From contig NC_059294.1 in the NCBI RefSeq assembly GCF_017591435.1, positions 15,880,049 through 15,944,048 on the forward strand: a stretch of DNA of 64,000 bases. The letters run 5' to 3'. The first letter of the stretch is position 1. The number at the start of each line of letters is the position of its first letter. The notes under the pieces were generated by a model. It did not search any database. It saw only the letters and a list, made by a program, of their open reading frames with translations, and had not been told where the DNA came from. The translations under genes and the position numbers were made by a program. This DNA comes from Portunus trituberculatus. Its lineage: Eukaryota > Arthropoda > Malacostraca > Decapoda > Portunidae. Of the stretch, positions 38,046 through 50,305 are shown in pieces.

Positions 38046-38790
38046 CTGACAGAGAGAGAGAAAAAAGTATTCAGAAATTAAGTTTTCACACACATACACA
38101 GCTTCATGGTAAAGATGGCTTCATGGTGCTCATTTAAGTACATTTTTATAATGATGTATTTTTAATTTATTAAGAGTCTTCATTATAATGTCAAATTCTC
38201 TTTGTAGATAAATATGCACATACTAGATCATCTAAGTGACCCTTCTTCCCATGGAAAAAAAAAGAAAAGATGGTTTTCTTCTTTCATTCAGGCCTAGATG
38301 ATAGGCGATAGCAGTATAGGTTTTCCCATTTTGTTATCCATTTGCTTGTCCCTACCTAGGCCAGTCTTCTCCCCTACTTTCCCTCTTGGTGAAGTTATAT
38401 GGTTAGGTCATCAGACAGGGTAATATACTTTGTATCTTTATACTTAGCCAAATTGTTTAATCCGTAAATTGTGAATATTTTTTTCTTCAATACTCCTTAC
38501 ATTTACTCTAGATATACTGTATGTAGAACAAGCTAGCCAATTTATTGATTTTTAGATCCAGTTGGTAATAGCATCTTAAAAAGAGTTTGGCTGTGCTACA
38601 TGCTATTTTCAAGGATTAATAGTTTGTTCGTTTTTGATGAACAGAGATTCAAGATTTTTTTAAATTTATTTTTTATTTATTTTTTTATTTATTATTATTA
38701 TTTTTTTTAAGAATGGATTTTGTAACCACAACATTTTGCTTAAGTCTTGTAACTCTTAGTAATGCACAAAGTGAAGTGCATAACGTAGGA
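38046..38790. other. Intron or upstream sequence of host gene; nothing else
   Basis: AT-rich. A (GA)n-like tract next to the acceptor serves as its pyrimidine tract on the minus strand. A T/A-rich low-complexity run lies at 38650-38710. No further exon was recognised. Confidence 0.4.
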
Positions 38791-38794
38791 TCAC

Positions 38795-39085
38795 GGTATA
38801 CTTATCCATCTATCTACTATTTATCTATCGCAGTAGCTGTCTGTTTGTCTGTGCCCGTCTGTCTGTTTGTCTATCTACCTATATGTAGCTATATAACTTT
38901 CCATCTTTGTCAGTCTACAGTATCTATATCTATATATTTTTTTCTTTCTCTCTGTTTCTATCTCAATCTATCTACATTCAACAGTTTCTGTCTATCTATA
39001 TCTCTGTATCTATCCATGCATCTATCCATCTATCTATCCATCCATCTATCTTAACTATCTATCTACCTACCTACCTATCTAGCTG

Positions 39086-39145
<60 letters not shown>

Positions 39146-39172
39146 CCTATCTATCTCTATATCTATCTAAAT
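38795..39172. repeat. (TCTA)n / (TCTG)n microsatellite
   Basis: Impure tetranucleotide repeat that becomes a pure TCTA run at about 39084-39142. Confidence 0.93.
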
Positions 39173-39344
39173 TGTATGAAGTCCGCTTCCATTTTCTTCT
39201 TCTTCTCCTGTTTCTGAAGGTGATGATGATGATTTCCTCTCTTCCTTTTAATTAAATAAATAACCATGAGTTTTCGAAAATGGGAAAATAAAGAAAAGAC
39301 AGTTTATTTACAAAGACAATCTTGAGAGTGAGTGAAAAGTGCAA

Positions 39345-39569
39345 GGAGGCCACCGTGGTATAGTGGAATCACGAGTGAGTGCTATGGGGTCCAAGGGATC
39401 TTTAAGCACACGGGTTCGAATTCAGACCACTGTCCGAGTGTAGGTAGGGCTTCCTTACTTAATGGTTCCGTAGCGGGTGGGCTTTTAGATGGGCGCTACC
39501 TAAAAAAAAGTACCTCCTTTAGCCCGTAAAATTCCCGTGAAAAGTCCACACGAGAAAAAAAAAAAAAAA
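39345..39569 (+). mobile_element. tRNA-headed SINE with poly(A)
   Basis: Box A-like CCGTGGTATAGTGGAATCAC, then box B GGGTTCGAATTCAGACC about 70 bases on, a short body (GTAGGTAGGGCTTCC, GGGCGCTACC) and a 15-A tail at 39555-39569. A different family from the tRNA-Val SINE (no shared body) and from the one at 8263. Confidence 0.75.
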
Positions 39570-40579
39570 GTTACGAGAAAAAGCAATGCACTTAAAGTAA
39601 GGCAGCATTGCACAGCAGATTTTTAACCTTTCACCCCTTCCCACCAGCTATTGCGTTGTTATACCCGTTTATCGTTATCACGAATACCAGTCCCATATCA
39701 CCTTATCACCAGGACACTCACCGCGGCGCTATCATAATCCCTGTCCTCCCACTTACTGTAGATCCCGCCACTTCCCTTATCACCACTACCGCCATGATCG
39801 ACGGTTACCTAGGTCACCAGTTATTAGTTTTTAGTCTATTATTAACCACCATCATTATCACCATTATTATAACAACCAACACGACCAAAATTCAACATGA
39901 AAAGGGTGTGGCTATAATACTTACTTTGGAAACGTGATCTCTTCTTCCTCTTTTTATTTACATCACGTTGCTATCAAAGCTATCACAATCACCGACAACA
40001 CTGCAAAACAACAATAGTCACTGTTCCCACAGACAACACCGTTTTGCAACACCTGTCTGATGAAATTATTGTGATGACCGAATCAAAACTAGCATTTGCC
40101 ACCGTCTTGTTATAGATTTGTTCTTTGTATTTAATTGTTTCTTCTTGCCATAAACACAAAGGCATCAGCAAACAATAATTTGTATCTGCAACTCCTCTCA
40201 AAATATCCATCGAATACTGTCTCAGAAGGTTGTGGTGCTTTTCCTATCTTCATCTCTTTATTATTTCTACCTTTCCTCTTTATGTATTATATAATACATG
40301 TGCTGGTCCTTTAATTTTCCCCATCATCCGTGCTTTTCTCTTGCTTTCAGTAACAGTTGTAAACTTTTTCCACTCCCTATTTTATTTTATTTTATTCGTT
40401 TTACTTTTTATTTCTATTTCCATTTCTACCGCTCCAATATTGTCTTTTTTTAAGTTAAGCCTTTTCTCATGCCCTTCCTTAGTTTTTCCATAAAATATTC
40501 ATACATGTTTATCATCATCAATAATCTACACTCCGATTCATTACAGCACCTTTGAACTTCCTCTTCACTCTGTGGCATA

Positions 40580-40582
<3 letters not shown>
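39570..40582. other. No gene seen
   Basis: Contains CACC-rich low-complexity sequence at 39700-39900. Short frames here have biased composition and no domain. Confidence 0.4.

Positions 40583-40625
<43 letters not shown>
40583..40625. repeat. (CT)n microsatellite
   Basis: About 21 CT units. Confidence 0.96.
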
Positions 40626-40626
<1 letters not shown>

Positions 40627-41860
40627 ACAGAACGTGTTGACAAGATGTATTACAGCTACAGTCATCAATACCAACGCCATGATCAACAGTCCGTCACTAA
40701 AAACACCGACAGTATTACCAAGAATAGAAGACAATATCGAAATCACAATGTTTCAATCAGGCATAATCAAACGGCTGCCAACGTCACGAATGACCTGTAA
40801 AATACTACCACTTTCTGGATCAACATTCACATCAGTACTCACGGTCATTTGTGGCATCAGCATCGGTCATTTGGCACAGGACCTGAAGATACAGCAGCAA
40901 CAGGACCCAAAGCAACATTATGCCTTGCATATTGAAGGATTTAATCAGTTCGTGTTATTGGATTGTTGCAACAAAGATGGTCCCGTAGAGCTTTCGACGG
41001 AGACAAGTACTGCAGTTTTATAGTTTATAATCGGTTATTTCGTGTGTTAATACACGTGATACGGTTCCGCTCGTGATACCACCATCATGTTATATTAGCA
41101 GGTCGTTCTTAACCACTGCAATAACGGCTCGGGCGCTGCACGGTTTCTGATACAGCTGGATAAGTGCTGCGCCATTTTACTGTGGCTCAGGCTAATGTTG
41201 CCAATACTGTATGAGTTTTTAGATTCTTATAAAGCTTTATTTCTAAGGGTGCTAGGAAGTTTAGTTTATTCAGTATCTATACTGTTATTTTGTTTATTTT
41301 TCCTTACTCAGTAGGTTTAGTAAAATGTGAAAAAAAGAAAGAAATTAGCGCCAGAAACGCTATACATATTCGAAGCACTCTGTGGCATATTACTTGGGCA
41401 TTACCGCCGGTCTTGTACCTGGATCTTTTCGTCAAAATTCTTATATCTTATTAGGACATGGTGTTTCAGGATGTGATGAGCTTTTTTCTTGTGTCATGTG
41501 CCACAGAAAACTATTGTAATTGTCTATATTGGTAGCGATCATCACCAAGTACAAATCATATAAGAAATAACGTAGGAGTTTACGAAAGAAAATTAGGAAA
41601 GAAAGACAAATAGAAGAGAAAAGTGCTTGAAATATATTGGAAAAGAGATACCTGGATGAATTTTGATGACAGGACCACAAATTTTACTGATGTCGTCATG
41701 TATTATTGACACATGACACATCATTGTCTATTATTTTACTAGCTAACGTTGATTGCCGTCAGACCTGATTTGGTATTTGTAATTTTCTTTAGAAGCTTCT
41801 CTTTATAGTTTATGACGACTATCGTAACTTCATAAGTAATAAAGACAATGTCTAGAATAA

Positions 41861-41901
<41 letters not shown>

Positions 41902-42900
41902 ATGACATGTTCAGCGGTGTGTGTTAAGCGAGTATGTAGAACAATTGACTTAGCGGAGGCTATACGTATCGACTATCCCTACGATTAGGAAATGAGTGCG
42001 GAATGACTAGAATATGAGTTAGTTCTCTTTTTAGCTCGGATCTCATATAAGCTTACGTGTTGGCCTGCACTTTCCGGTGACGAACTCAATATCTGGTTGA
42101 GAGCACTTTTCATTTTAATCATAGAAGGCCCTTGTACACAGCGCGAGTTGTCATTGCGTACTTAATTCCTTAAAACACTCTGCTAGCACCTTTTTGTAAA
42201 TTCTCCTTGTACTACTTGCTATGTCCCTTTATGATATATTCATTTGTTTTATCTTTATTTATTATCATTAACATTATAGAATACATTATATTTCACAGTA
42301 TAATCTAGCAGAACAAAGTCGGGGGAAAAATATTCTACTTTTAATATCAATTTTGTATTCAATGTCATCAAGTCTTGGAATCTTTTGTAGTTCAAGGATT
42401 TTGTTTTATTTGTTTATTATTTTATTTATTTATTTAGTCATTCATTTATTTATTCATTTATTTATTGCATGTTTGACTTGTATTCACCACTTTAATTATT
42501 TCAGATTTGATATTATTTGCTGCAACTGGATTATTGTTATTTAAGTTGTTGCACAACGTCCTTGGTTATTTTTTATTTTTATATTTTTTCCCCATTACTT
42601 ATAATAACACGTACCGTCTGCCGTGTCAACATGTTCTTCCAAGGCAGTTATAATATCCTTGTTTGTAACTAAGAACTTTGTATTTTATATACACTTATTG
42701 GTTAGGTATAGCCTATAAGCATGTACTGGTCGTTCTGGTTATAGTTATGTGCCTTTGTATTTTCTGCTTCTGTTGGCTATTATTATCTGCGTGGCAATCT
42801 CGCGCCAATAAGTGGACGCGCCCTTGGAAACAGGTGGCGTGTCTCGTCTGACTTAAATGTCCTTTGTTCTTCATCTCTTGAATGATTTCTAACCACACAA
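40626..42900. other. No gene seen; (GT)n at 41861-41897
   Basis: A plus-strand frame at 40634-41023 (ending with FNQFVLLDCCNKDGPVELST) has unbiased composition but no recognisable domain or splice context. The remainder is AT-rich. TTTA-rich low-complexity sequence lies at 42400-42470. Confidence 0.35.
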
Positions 42901-42902
42901 AG

Positions 42903-42904
<2 letters not shown>

Positions 42905-42959
<55 letters not shown>

Positions 42960-42963
42960 TTTT
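42905..42963. repeat. (AT)n followed by a T run
   Basis: (AT) to 42942, then about 21 T. The T run may be the inverted poly(A) of a retroelement, but no body is recognised. Confidence 0.9.
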
Positions 42964-43184
42964 CAAAACCTTAGCTCTAGTGTACATGGTTTCTAAGCTC
43001 TCCGTTTGGAACAACCAAACCGTAAAAAATCTGGATTTTGATAAGTATTGTGTCTAATGTAAAAATTCTTAAAATCGACGGGTTATTTTTTCGACGCATC
43101 CTTATGTTTCATATAGTTTAAATTATGTATTTTTCCGCGTTTTCCAATAATAATAAAAAGATGTAACTTATGGCAGTTTATCAG

Positions 43185-43185
<1 letters not shown>

Positions 43186-43220
<35 letters not shown>

Positions 43221-43395
43221 CAGCAAGTAGGTACGGGATTTAACTCGAGGGATTGTGACCTTGCTTTCCTGGTTTGCGGGGTGTGTTGTGGTGTCAGTCT
43301 TACCCGAAGATCGGTCTATGAGCTCTGAGCTCGCTCCGCCATGGAGAAGGCTGGGTGACCGGCAGACGACCTTGGTGAATTAAACACGCGCGCGC
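43186..43395 (+). mobile_element. tRNA-Val SINE, 5'-truncated at (CA)n
   Basis: After a (CA)n tract (43186-43216) the SINE body starts in mid-element: AGCAAGTAGGTACGGGATTT, then CCGAAGATCGGTCTATGAGC, TCTGAGCTCGCTCCG and TTGGTGAATTAAACAC. It matches 22200-22400 and the inverted copy at 28641-28800. The tRNA head is missing. Confidence 0.85.
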
Positions 43396-43577
43396 CTGCT
43401 GGTGTTCTTACAATGCATAGTTATTTTTAGGAGTACGTTCCCCTCCGACTGAAACTCTTTAAAATTGTCAACATCTACCTTCCTTTCAGTTGGAGGCATG
43501 CCTAAATTCAGGACTTTTGTTCTTAAGAGTAATGACCACTTAAATCCCTCAAACTACTAATAATGTATAATCCCATC

Positions 43578-43636
<59 letters not shown>
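43578..43636. repeat. (CT)n microsatellite
   Basis: About 28 CT units. Confidence 0.96.
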
Positions 43637-43639
<3 letters not shown>

Positions 43640-43707
43640 TGGAAAAGAGGGATGTAATATATTATTTTTACTCAGTTCCTTGTAATGTACACTATTTGAA
43701 CCTTAGC

Positions 43708-43708
<1 letters not shown>

Positions 43709-43761
<53 letters not shown>
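43709..43761. repeat. (GT)n microsatellite
   Basis: About 26 GT units. Confidence 0.96.
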
Positions 43762-43763
<2 letters not shown>

Positions 43764-44088
43764 GAGCTGATAGCCAAATAAGGTCTCGCCTCAGATTCCA
43801 TCTCATTACAAGAAATTATAATTGTGAGCAGACTACGTAGGTACGGTGTTAGTACACTTTTTCCGTCTGTTCTTTTACATCATTGTCTCATCTTTTTTAC
43901 GGCCTTGTTTTATTTATGTTTTTGTTGTTGTTCTTTTGTAATTGGGAATTGTTTTCTCGAGTACTTGGGAACTCTCGACTGCTTCAAACAGGTTAGAAGC
44001 CGATATTGGACTGTTGGTGAGTGTTTTCCTTAATCAAATGATAAGTAAACAAGGATTCTTTATTTTCATTTGATAGAACTACGTACTT

Positions 44089-44350
44089 CAGGTGTGGGCA
44101 GCTTGCGACCCTCCAAAGGAATTCATGCAGCCCGACAAATGTTAGTAAATTTGAAAGAGTAAGTTAATAAACAACGCCTAATAGTATTGTGAGGATTTAA
44201 TTTTCTTCACGCAAGTGCACATGCTTTATAGAAGCCTCTTTATTTTGTATTTTAAAAATTATTGATTTTGGGTTAAGATAGTATGCCGTCCTATAATATT
44301 GTGATTTTTTTGTAATGTGGCCCTAGCACTGAAAAGTTTGCCCGCCCCTG
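44089..44350. mobile_element. hAT-like non-autonomous element, copy 1
   Basis: Ends CAGGTGTGGGCAGCTTGCGA and, inverted at 44350, CAGGGGCGGGCAAACTTTTC: the CAGGGGTGGGCAA style of hAT ends. Internal sequence includes AATGTGGCCCTAGCACTG. The 8-bp flanks (ACGTACTT and TATTAGAG) do not match, so the insertion context has been rearranged. Confidence 0.72.
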
Positions 44351-44352
44351 TA

Positions 44353-44820
44353 TTAGAGGCACTGGGTATTGTTGCTGGTTATTAGATTAGAAAAAGTAAA
44401 CATTTCTCGTTTCTTTTCCCCGTGGTTCTTTCTGTTTGTTTGTCAGTTACTCACGAGGCAGTCTTCTCTCCCTCTGTCTTGTGTATTCATTTATTACGAA
44501 CCCTTGATTACGCTGTTTTAGAGGCGCTGAGTATTGTTGCTGGTTGTCAGGGTAGAAAAGCAAGCATCTCGTTATCTTCCCTATACGTTTCCTCATGTTT
44601 GTCAGTCACTTACGACTTACGAGGCAGTCTTCTCTCGGTCTGCGTGTTGTCCGTCTTGGCCACTCATTTATTACGAAGCCCCTGATTACGTTGTTTTAGA
44701 AGCATTGGGTATTGTTGTTGGTTGTTAGGTTAGAAAAGCAGGTATCTCGTTACTTTCCCAATGTTTCCTCATGTTTGTTAGATTTTTAGTCATTCACTCA
44801 CGAGGCAGTTTTCTTTCCGA
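44353..44820. repeat. Tandem repeat, three units of about 165-178 bp
   Basis: TTAGAGGCACTGGGTATTGT recurs with few changes at 44353, 44518 and 44696. Each unit also has GTTTGTCAGT/GAGGCAGTCTTCTCT. The last unit is shortened and runs straight into the second hAT-like copy. Confidence 0.88.
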
Positions 44821-45056
44821 AAAATGTTAGTAAATTTGAAGGAGCAAGTTAATAAACAACGCCAAATAGTATTGTGAGCATTTCATTTTCTTCCCGCAAG
44901 TGTGCACATGCGTGTGAGAATATTTTTTTTCCTTATAAGCCTTTAATTTTGTATTTTAAAATATTAATGATTTTGGGTTGATATAGTATGCGGCCCTATA
45001 AGATTGTGATTTTTTTTTTAATGTGGCCCTAGCATTGGAAAGTTTGCCCACCTCTG
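44816..45056. mobile_element. hAT-like non-autonomous element, copy 2, left end lost
   Basis: Matches copy 1 from its base 44135 onwards (AAATGTTAGTAAATTTGAAG through AGTTTGCCCACCTCTG), with about 10 percent differences and a short insertion near 44905. The first 45 bases of the element are absent. Confidence 0.8.
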
Positions 45057-45062
45057 CAAACA

Positions 45063-45066
<4 letters not shown>

Positions 45067-45118
<52 letters not shown>
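45067..45118. repeat. (CT)n microsatellite
   Basis: About 26 CT units beside the hAT-like copy. Confidence 0.96.
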
Positions 45119-45121
<3 letters not shown>

Positions 45122-45230
45122 TGACGTATCGAAACTTTTCAGTATGCCTTAGTTGGTTTTGTTAGAGATTTCTGGGTTTAGTGGATTTTACTGATGGTTT
45201 AACATATTCAATGTACACCATCAGTGAGGT

Positions 45231-46315
45231 TTATAACATTGTAAGAATCCGACCACTTCCATAATCTCTTCGAAAACAGACAGTTCGCAGCGAGAAAAGA
45301 GGATCGGGAGGTGACATGGAGCACGTAGTTAGTGTTGTAAGGTCTGAGTTACAATATGCCCTATATTTTATGTTAAAGTCCTGATCAGTAAATGCATGAT
45401 TACATTGTAATGCGTGTTCTCTTATATTTGAGAAACTAGGCTCAGTGATACGAGCATTTGTTCTATACGATACTCCCAAGTGCTCAGAAATTCGAATTTT
45501 TAGGTTCCGACAGGTGGAACCAATATACCGTGACATACAGTCCGGACATCTAAAACAATATACAATTTTTGAGCGCAAAGGAGTAGCAATAGCATCTTTA
45601 AATTTAAACAGAGAACCTATGGTATTTTTATTAACAAAAATAAATCTAAAATCAACACTCGGAACATGTTTCTTGAGTAAATGAGACATTTTATTGCGCA
45701 AATGGTAACTAAATTGTCCTGAGAAGGGTAATGTAATGTATCTAACTTCTTTGGTTTTATCCTCCACAAAATTGTCAGTAACAAATTTATTGGTGATAAA
45801 CTTCTTAATTAGGTCTTTGGGATAATCATTATGAAAGTAATGTCTTAGTCTTTCAAGTTCATTATGGAACAAGGGCCAAGTACTACAAATATTGTATGCT
45901 CTATGTAGTAACGTTTTGATGGAATTTATCTTGAAAAGTGAAGGGACAAATAACTCAAAATTTAAACCCAAACCTGTATAAGTTTCCTTCCTGAAAACAT
46001 CCGTGAAAAGAGATCCATTATTCTTCATGACCATTATATCTAGGAATGGGAGGTTATTATTAGTCTCAAACTCAAAAGTGAATGATATATTTTTGTTTAT
46101 TATTTAGATACTCAAGGAATTTATGAGCTTGTTCCTTAAATTTAAATGCTAGGAAGCAATCGTCTACAAAACGTTTGTATTTAATTGGCTTGAATTCAGT
46201 TGGACAATCAGATAACCAGCTTTTTTCATGATAGCATAAAAAGTATTTGCTAATGTTGGTCCCAAAGGGGAACCCATAGCTACTCCATCTATTTGTTGAT
46301 ACAATTGGTCATTAA
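45231..46315 (-). pseudogene. Penelope-like element RT and GIY-YIG endonuclease
   Basis: Read on the minus strand out of the gap. 46315-46035 encodes the last RT blocks: QIDGVAMGSPLGPTLANTF, then in a shifted frame YKRFVDDCFLAF (catalytic VDD) and FEFETNNNLPFLD. The open frame 46034-45231 (267 codons) continues MVMKNNGSLFTDVFRKETYT (a Penelope-type connection after the palm), LRHYFHNDYPKDLIKKFI and the GIY-YIG domain KIVYCFRCPDCMSRYIGSTC, RNLKIRISEHLGVS. This layout, RT then GIY-YIG endonuclease, identifies an EN-plus Penelope-like element. The N-terminal RT lies in the gap. At least one frameshift at about 46070-46230. Confidence 0.9.
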
Positions 46316-46815
46316 NNNNNNNNNNNNNNNNNNNNNNNNNNNNNNNNNNNNNNNNNNNNNNNNNNNNNNNNNNNNNNNNNNNNNNNNNNNNNNNNNNNNN
46401 NNNNNNNNNNNNNNNNNNNNNNNNNNNNNNNNNNNNNNNNNNNNNNNNNNNNNNNNNNNNNNNNNNNNNNNNNNNNNNNNNNNNNNNNNNNNNNNNNNNN
46501 NNNNNNNNNNNNNNNNNNNNNNNNNNNNNNNNNNNNNNNNNNNNNNNNNNNNNNNNNNNNNNNNNNNNNNNNNNNNNNNNNNNNNNNNNNNNNNNNNNNN
46601 NNNNNNNNNNNNNNNNNNNNNNNNNNNNNNNNNNNNNNNNNNNNNNNNNNNNNNNNNNNNNNNNNNNNNNNNNNNNNNNNNNNNNNNNNNNNNNNNNNNN
46701 NNNNNNNNNNNNNNNNNNNNNNNNNNNNNNNNNNNNNNNNNNNNNNNNNNNNNNNNNNNNNNNNNNNNNNNNNNNNNNNNNNNNNNNNNNNNNNNNNNNN
46801 NNNNNNNNNNNNNNN
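46316..46815. other. Assembly gap (500 N)
   Basis: Exactly 500 N, a conventional size for a gap of unknown length. Frames reported across it are meaningless. Confidence 1.
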
Positions 46816-46995
46816 GCTGTGGTGTGTGTGTGTGATAGTAGTGGTGGTGTGGTTTGGCGGTGGTGGTGTAGTATGATGTGTGATGGTAGTGGCTGTGGTG
46901 GTGGTGGTGGCCTGGTGTGATGCTGTGGTTGTATGTTATGGTGGTGGTGTGGTAGTGGTGGTGTGGTGTGCTATAGTGACTGCTACCTACTGAAC

Positions 46996-47036
<41 letters not shown>
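46816..47036. repeat. (GT)/(GGT)-rich simple repeat
   Basis: Impure GTG/TGG repeat ending in a pure (GT)n at 47000-47036. The gap probably failed to assemble because of repeats on both sides. Confidence 0.9.
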
Positions 47037-47037
<1 letters not shown>

Positions 47038-47680
47038 TAATAATAGTAATAATTACTGTTTATTAATGCAAAAGGCAGCTGAGAGATTGAAAATATATAA
47101 TAAAAGGATACATAGCAATAGTAAACTAGTTCTACTTAGTATAGGCAAAATTCCAAACGTCACAACTCCAGCAGTTAGTTAAAAATGACGTGTGATAAAG
47201 GTCATGAAAGTTATGTAATTTTAAAGCTAGGAAAGAGTTAAGTGAAATCTTTAGGATTTTGTACTTAAGGTGCAAATAAGAGCTTGAATCTGAATGTTTA
47301 TGTAACAGAGTTGATTATAAATGAATAAATCTGACAATAGTAAGAATGGTGCTTTTGTTGTCATGGTCGTTCCAGGGAGGTGGTATAATGGACAAGCTTG
47401 TTGTGGTGGCGGGCAGCTCGTTGTGGCCGTGGGTGTGGGGGCGTCAGGAAGTGATGGTATGTTGGGTTGTTGAGTAATTTGGTTGCGAGTTACTGTAATT
47501 GTAGCTGGTGGAGGTCTGATACATGGTCGTGATTGCTCTGGTTGGGATATCCGCTCCATAGAATCTTCCATTCACAAGTTTGAACAAAGATAATAGAGGA
47601 GTGTGGATCTCAGGAGATGTTTTCATATAGAGGGATTGATGTATGTACTTCAGGTGGGCAATTTTGATTACTTATTGCAG
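47037..47680. other. No gene seen
   Basis: Two overlapping minus-strand frames over 47251-47626 are Thr/Pro-rich by composition and have no domain; treated as chance. Confidence 0.35.
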
Positions 47681-47681
47681 T

Positions 47682-47849
47682 GACGCCTCAGACATGAAAA
47701 TGGATATATTTGTTGACGTTTTCACAGAGCATCACCATTGGCTATCACTCTCAGATGCTAATGATGCACTTTTGATTGGCCAGTCAGCTGCATGTGTTCT
47801 CTCTTGGACAGTGGGACGGAAGGGACCTCGGCGAGTCTCAGTTTTGCTG
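47682..47849 (+). CDS. Candidate exon, unknown protein
   Basis: A 168-nt open stretch between an acceptor-like TTATTGCAG and a donor-like GTAAGA. It would encode DASDMKMDIFVDVFTEHHHW, then LSLSDANDALLIGQSAACVL and SWTVGRKGPRRVSVL. A second plus-strand stretch after CTCCTCAG at 48099 (GTFLYVGLSNREESVDLTWT, GRHAAVPMRRLVAGEG, stop) also looks protein-like, but its phase does not join simply. On the minus strand 48060-47860 encodes MRNTWTLVACHPLNTVIRVM with further plausible sequence, so strand and reality are uncertain. Confidence 0.25.
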
Positions 47850-48099
47850 TAAGAATATGCTATACCCCTTTAAATTCATTATTTGCAGATTCGAGGATAT
47901 TTTTCTGTATCTGAGGATATTTTTTTCGGTGTTCTAAGGAAATCTCACAAAGCAAATGTGAGAACGCTGCTAGAGTTTTAGACGAGTCGAGCAGTGAAGC
48001 CATCACTCGTATCACTGTGTTCAGAGGATGACAGGCAACCAAAGTCCATGTGTTCCTCATTCTCTATGAAGCATAATTTTGTGGCAATCATCTCCTCAG

Positions 48100-50300
48100 G
48101 GCACATTCCTCTACGTGGGACTGTCAAATAGAGAAGAGAGTGTTGACTTGACATGGACTGGACGCCATGCAGCGGTACCCATGAGAAGGCTGGTGGCTGG
48201 CGAGGGTCGTCGGTATTGGTCTTGACAAGCGGCCGGTCTCGATCACTTTAAACAGTGCCTGTGAGTATTTCCTATTTGTGAGTTTTATTGGGATGGAGTT
48301 CAGATTAGTTTATATATCACTTGAATTACAGCAGAGTTATTTTTAGGAAATTTAAAAATACATAAAATGGATCAGTTTTGAATAAACTTTTAATTTTTAC
48401 CGAGTTATTTACAATTTTGTTAACGTGAATTGTGTGGAATTAATTTATTGATTGTCAAAAAAAAAAAAAAAAAGACATTGAAGTGAATCGATGTTTAATG
48501 AAAACAAATAGCTTAGATGCAGGTAGTGTTGTAGTGGAGAACAAGTAAAGCCTCACTGAACTTTTCCAAGAGGACTTATTGGTTCATTAACACTGCTTGT
48601 TAACTCCATCTCAGCAGCACAGGACACCCAGGCACTGGAGAGCTCCAAGGAGCGGCAGCAGCATACACGCAGGCCGCTTCACTGCACGCATGGCAGGCAT
48701 CACCATTAAAGAACACTTCACTATCACCCTCCAATGAGCGTTGTTTAGACCGCTTAGCAAGTACTACATGTTACATCTAGGGAACGGTTACAGTACTGTG
48801 GAAAAATCAATTTGTACTCCCCCTTTAGTTTTGTTTATCTTTTCTCAAAAAAAAAATAATAATAATTCAGATTTTTTTCCTCAAGAGAAAGTTATGTGTT
48901 GTAGGTGATACTAACAGTAGTTTTTCTGTTTATTATTAAGTGAAATTTATTTCTAAAGTGATATCATTGTTTTACAAGTTGTTGAAAGCATTGCATTAAA
49001 GATCATGAGGTACGTTGTTGTTTGTACAGATGGGCCATGTTGATGCTTTCACGCACGTACACATTAACAAAATTAAATAAAAAAAATTTGTGGTATCTAT
49101 TTCTTAGTTTTTAGATTGTCTGATTGAAAAGATTGTAACAAGGGGATATGTATAGGATATGTCTGTTTATGTATTTGTATTTGTATTTGTGATATGAATT
49201 CATACACATACGAAACCAAGACAAGCATGTAATGTGTATTCTCAAGTCTGATCACTTGATGGCATGTTTGATTTTAGGGTGTCATGTAATGCAGTACATC
49301 AAGATGGCATGAGATACTTCAAGGTTGGCTGCACACTGCTGCTGCTGTTGTTGTTGTTGTTTACTAAACTAAGTATGGATTATCTTGATATCTTAGGAGT
49401 GGAAGTTATTTTGCAATTCAATCTTTATTGAAAATAAAAGTAGTCCTCTAGAATCTTTTTGAACTAGTGTATGTTGTAACGCTGGGGAAGTGTTTGTGCT
49501 CCTGATGTGAATGTTAACTCAGGTTTAGTAGTTCACCAAATCACAAGTCACTTAAGTGAAATGTATGTAGAATACACTGCTTGAATTTTTTGAAAAATTT
49601 CTTGTGTTTTATAAAAAGTTTATTCTAATATTTGGAATTGAAATATGACATCATTGAAAATGGCCAAGACTTTGAACGGATGTGGCTGAATTTTGAAAAA
49701 GTGAATGTTAGGGAGTGGTTCCCATCCTTTTCTTTTAAGAAATGAATGTGAAACCACTCCCAAAAGAAATTACGCGGAAAATTTTTTCTTTTTCTTTCTC
49801 TCTTCTCTCTCTCTTTCTCTTCTGCTTTTTGTGTGTGAGAGGAGGGTTGGGGAACCCTGAAAAGGTACCACAGGGGTTCTTAAGTCATTTATTCACTATC
49901 CTCTGGACAAATTGCCTCTGCCTTCCCCAAAGTCTCGGGTGTAATTTATGTTGCCGTGTTGAGATTTTTGTTAATTAAAGGAGGTGAATACCAGAAAAGG
50001 AATAACGTTGTTTAATCTGTTTATCGTTTATTGGAATTGGCGTTTCCGAAAAGGAATTCTATTTATATTTTTTTTTTTTCCATATGAACAACCACAAAGT
50101 GAAAACTGATACAGTTGTGGTAAGTGATTACAACTTTTAGAATCTGAGCAACCGTAAAATTAATTACTGGTTTTAATGTTTTTTTTTCCAAATAACGCAA
50201 CAATTTCCATTGAATGACCTTTTGGGCGTGGAGGCGACCAATAAGGTAAAGAGTCAAGGTTCAGTCGATTGGTCCAGAATGGGGAACAGTGGTGGAGTCA
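48100..50300. other. No confirmed feature
   Basis: AT-rich. A run of CTG units at 49340-49358 and a (CT)-rich tract at 49795-49825. Apart from the protein-like stretch at 48099-48228 noted with the candidate exon, no coding, TIR or SINE signal was found. Confidence 0.4.
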
Positions 50301-50305
50301 AGGGA

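Noticed and set aside
46293..46835. Frames spanning N runs
   Set aside because: The residues are unknown bases; the frame is created by the gap. The same holds for those over 55898-56692.
47251..47626. Thr/Pro-rich minus-strand frames
   Set aside because: Two overlapping frames of similar biased composition and no conserved motif.
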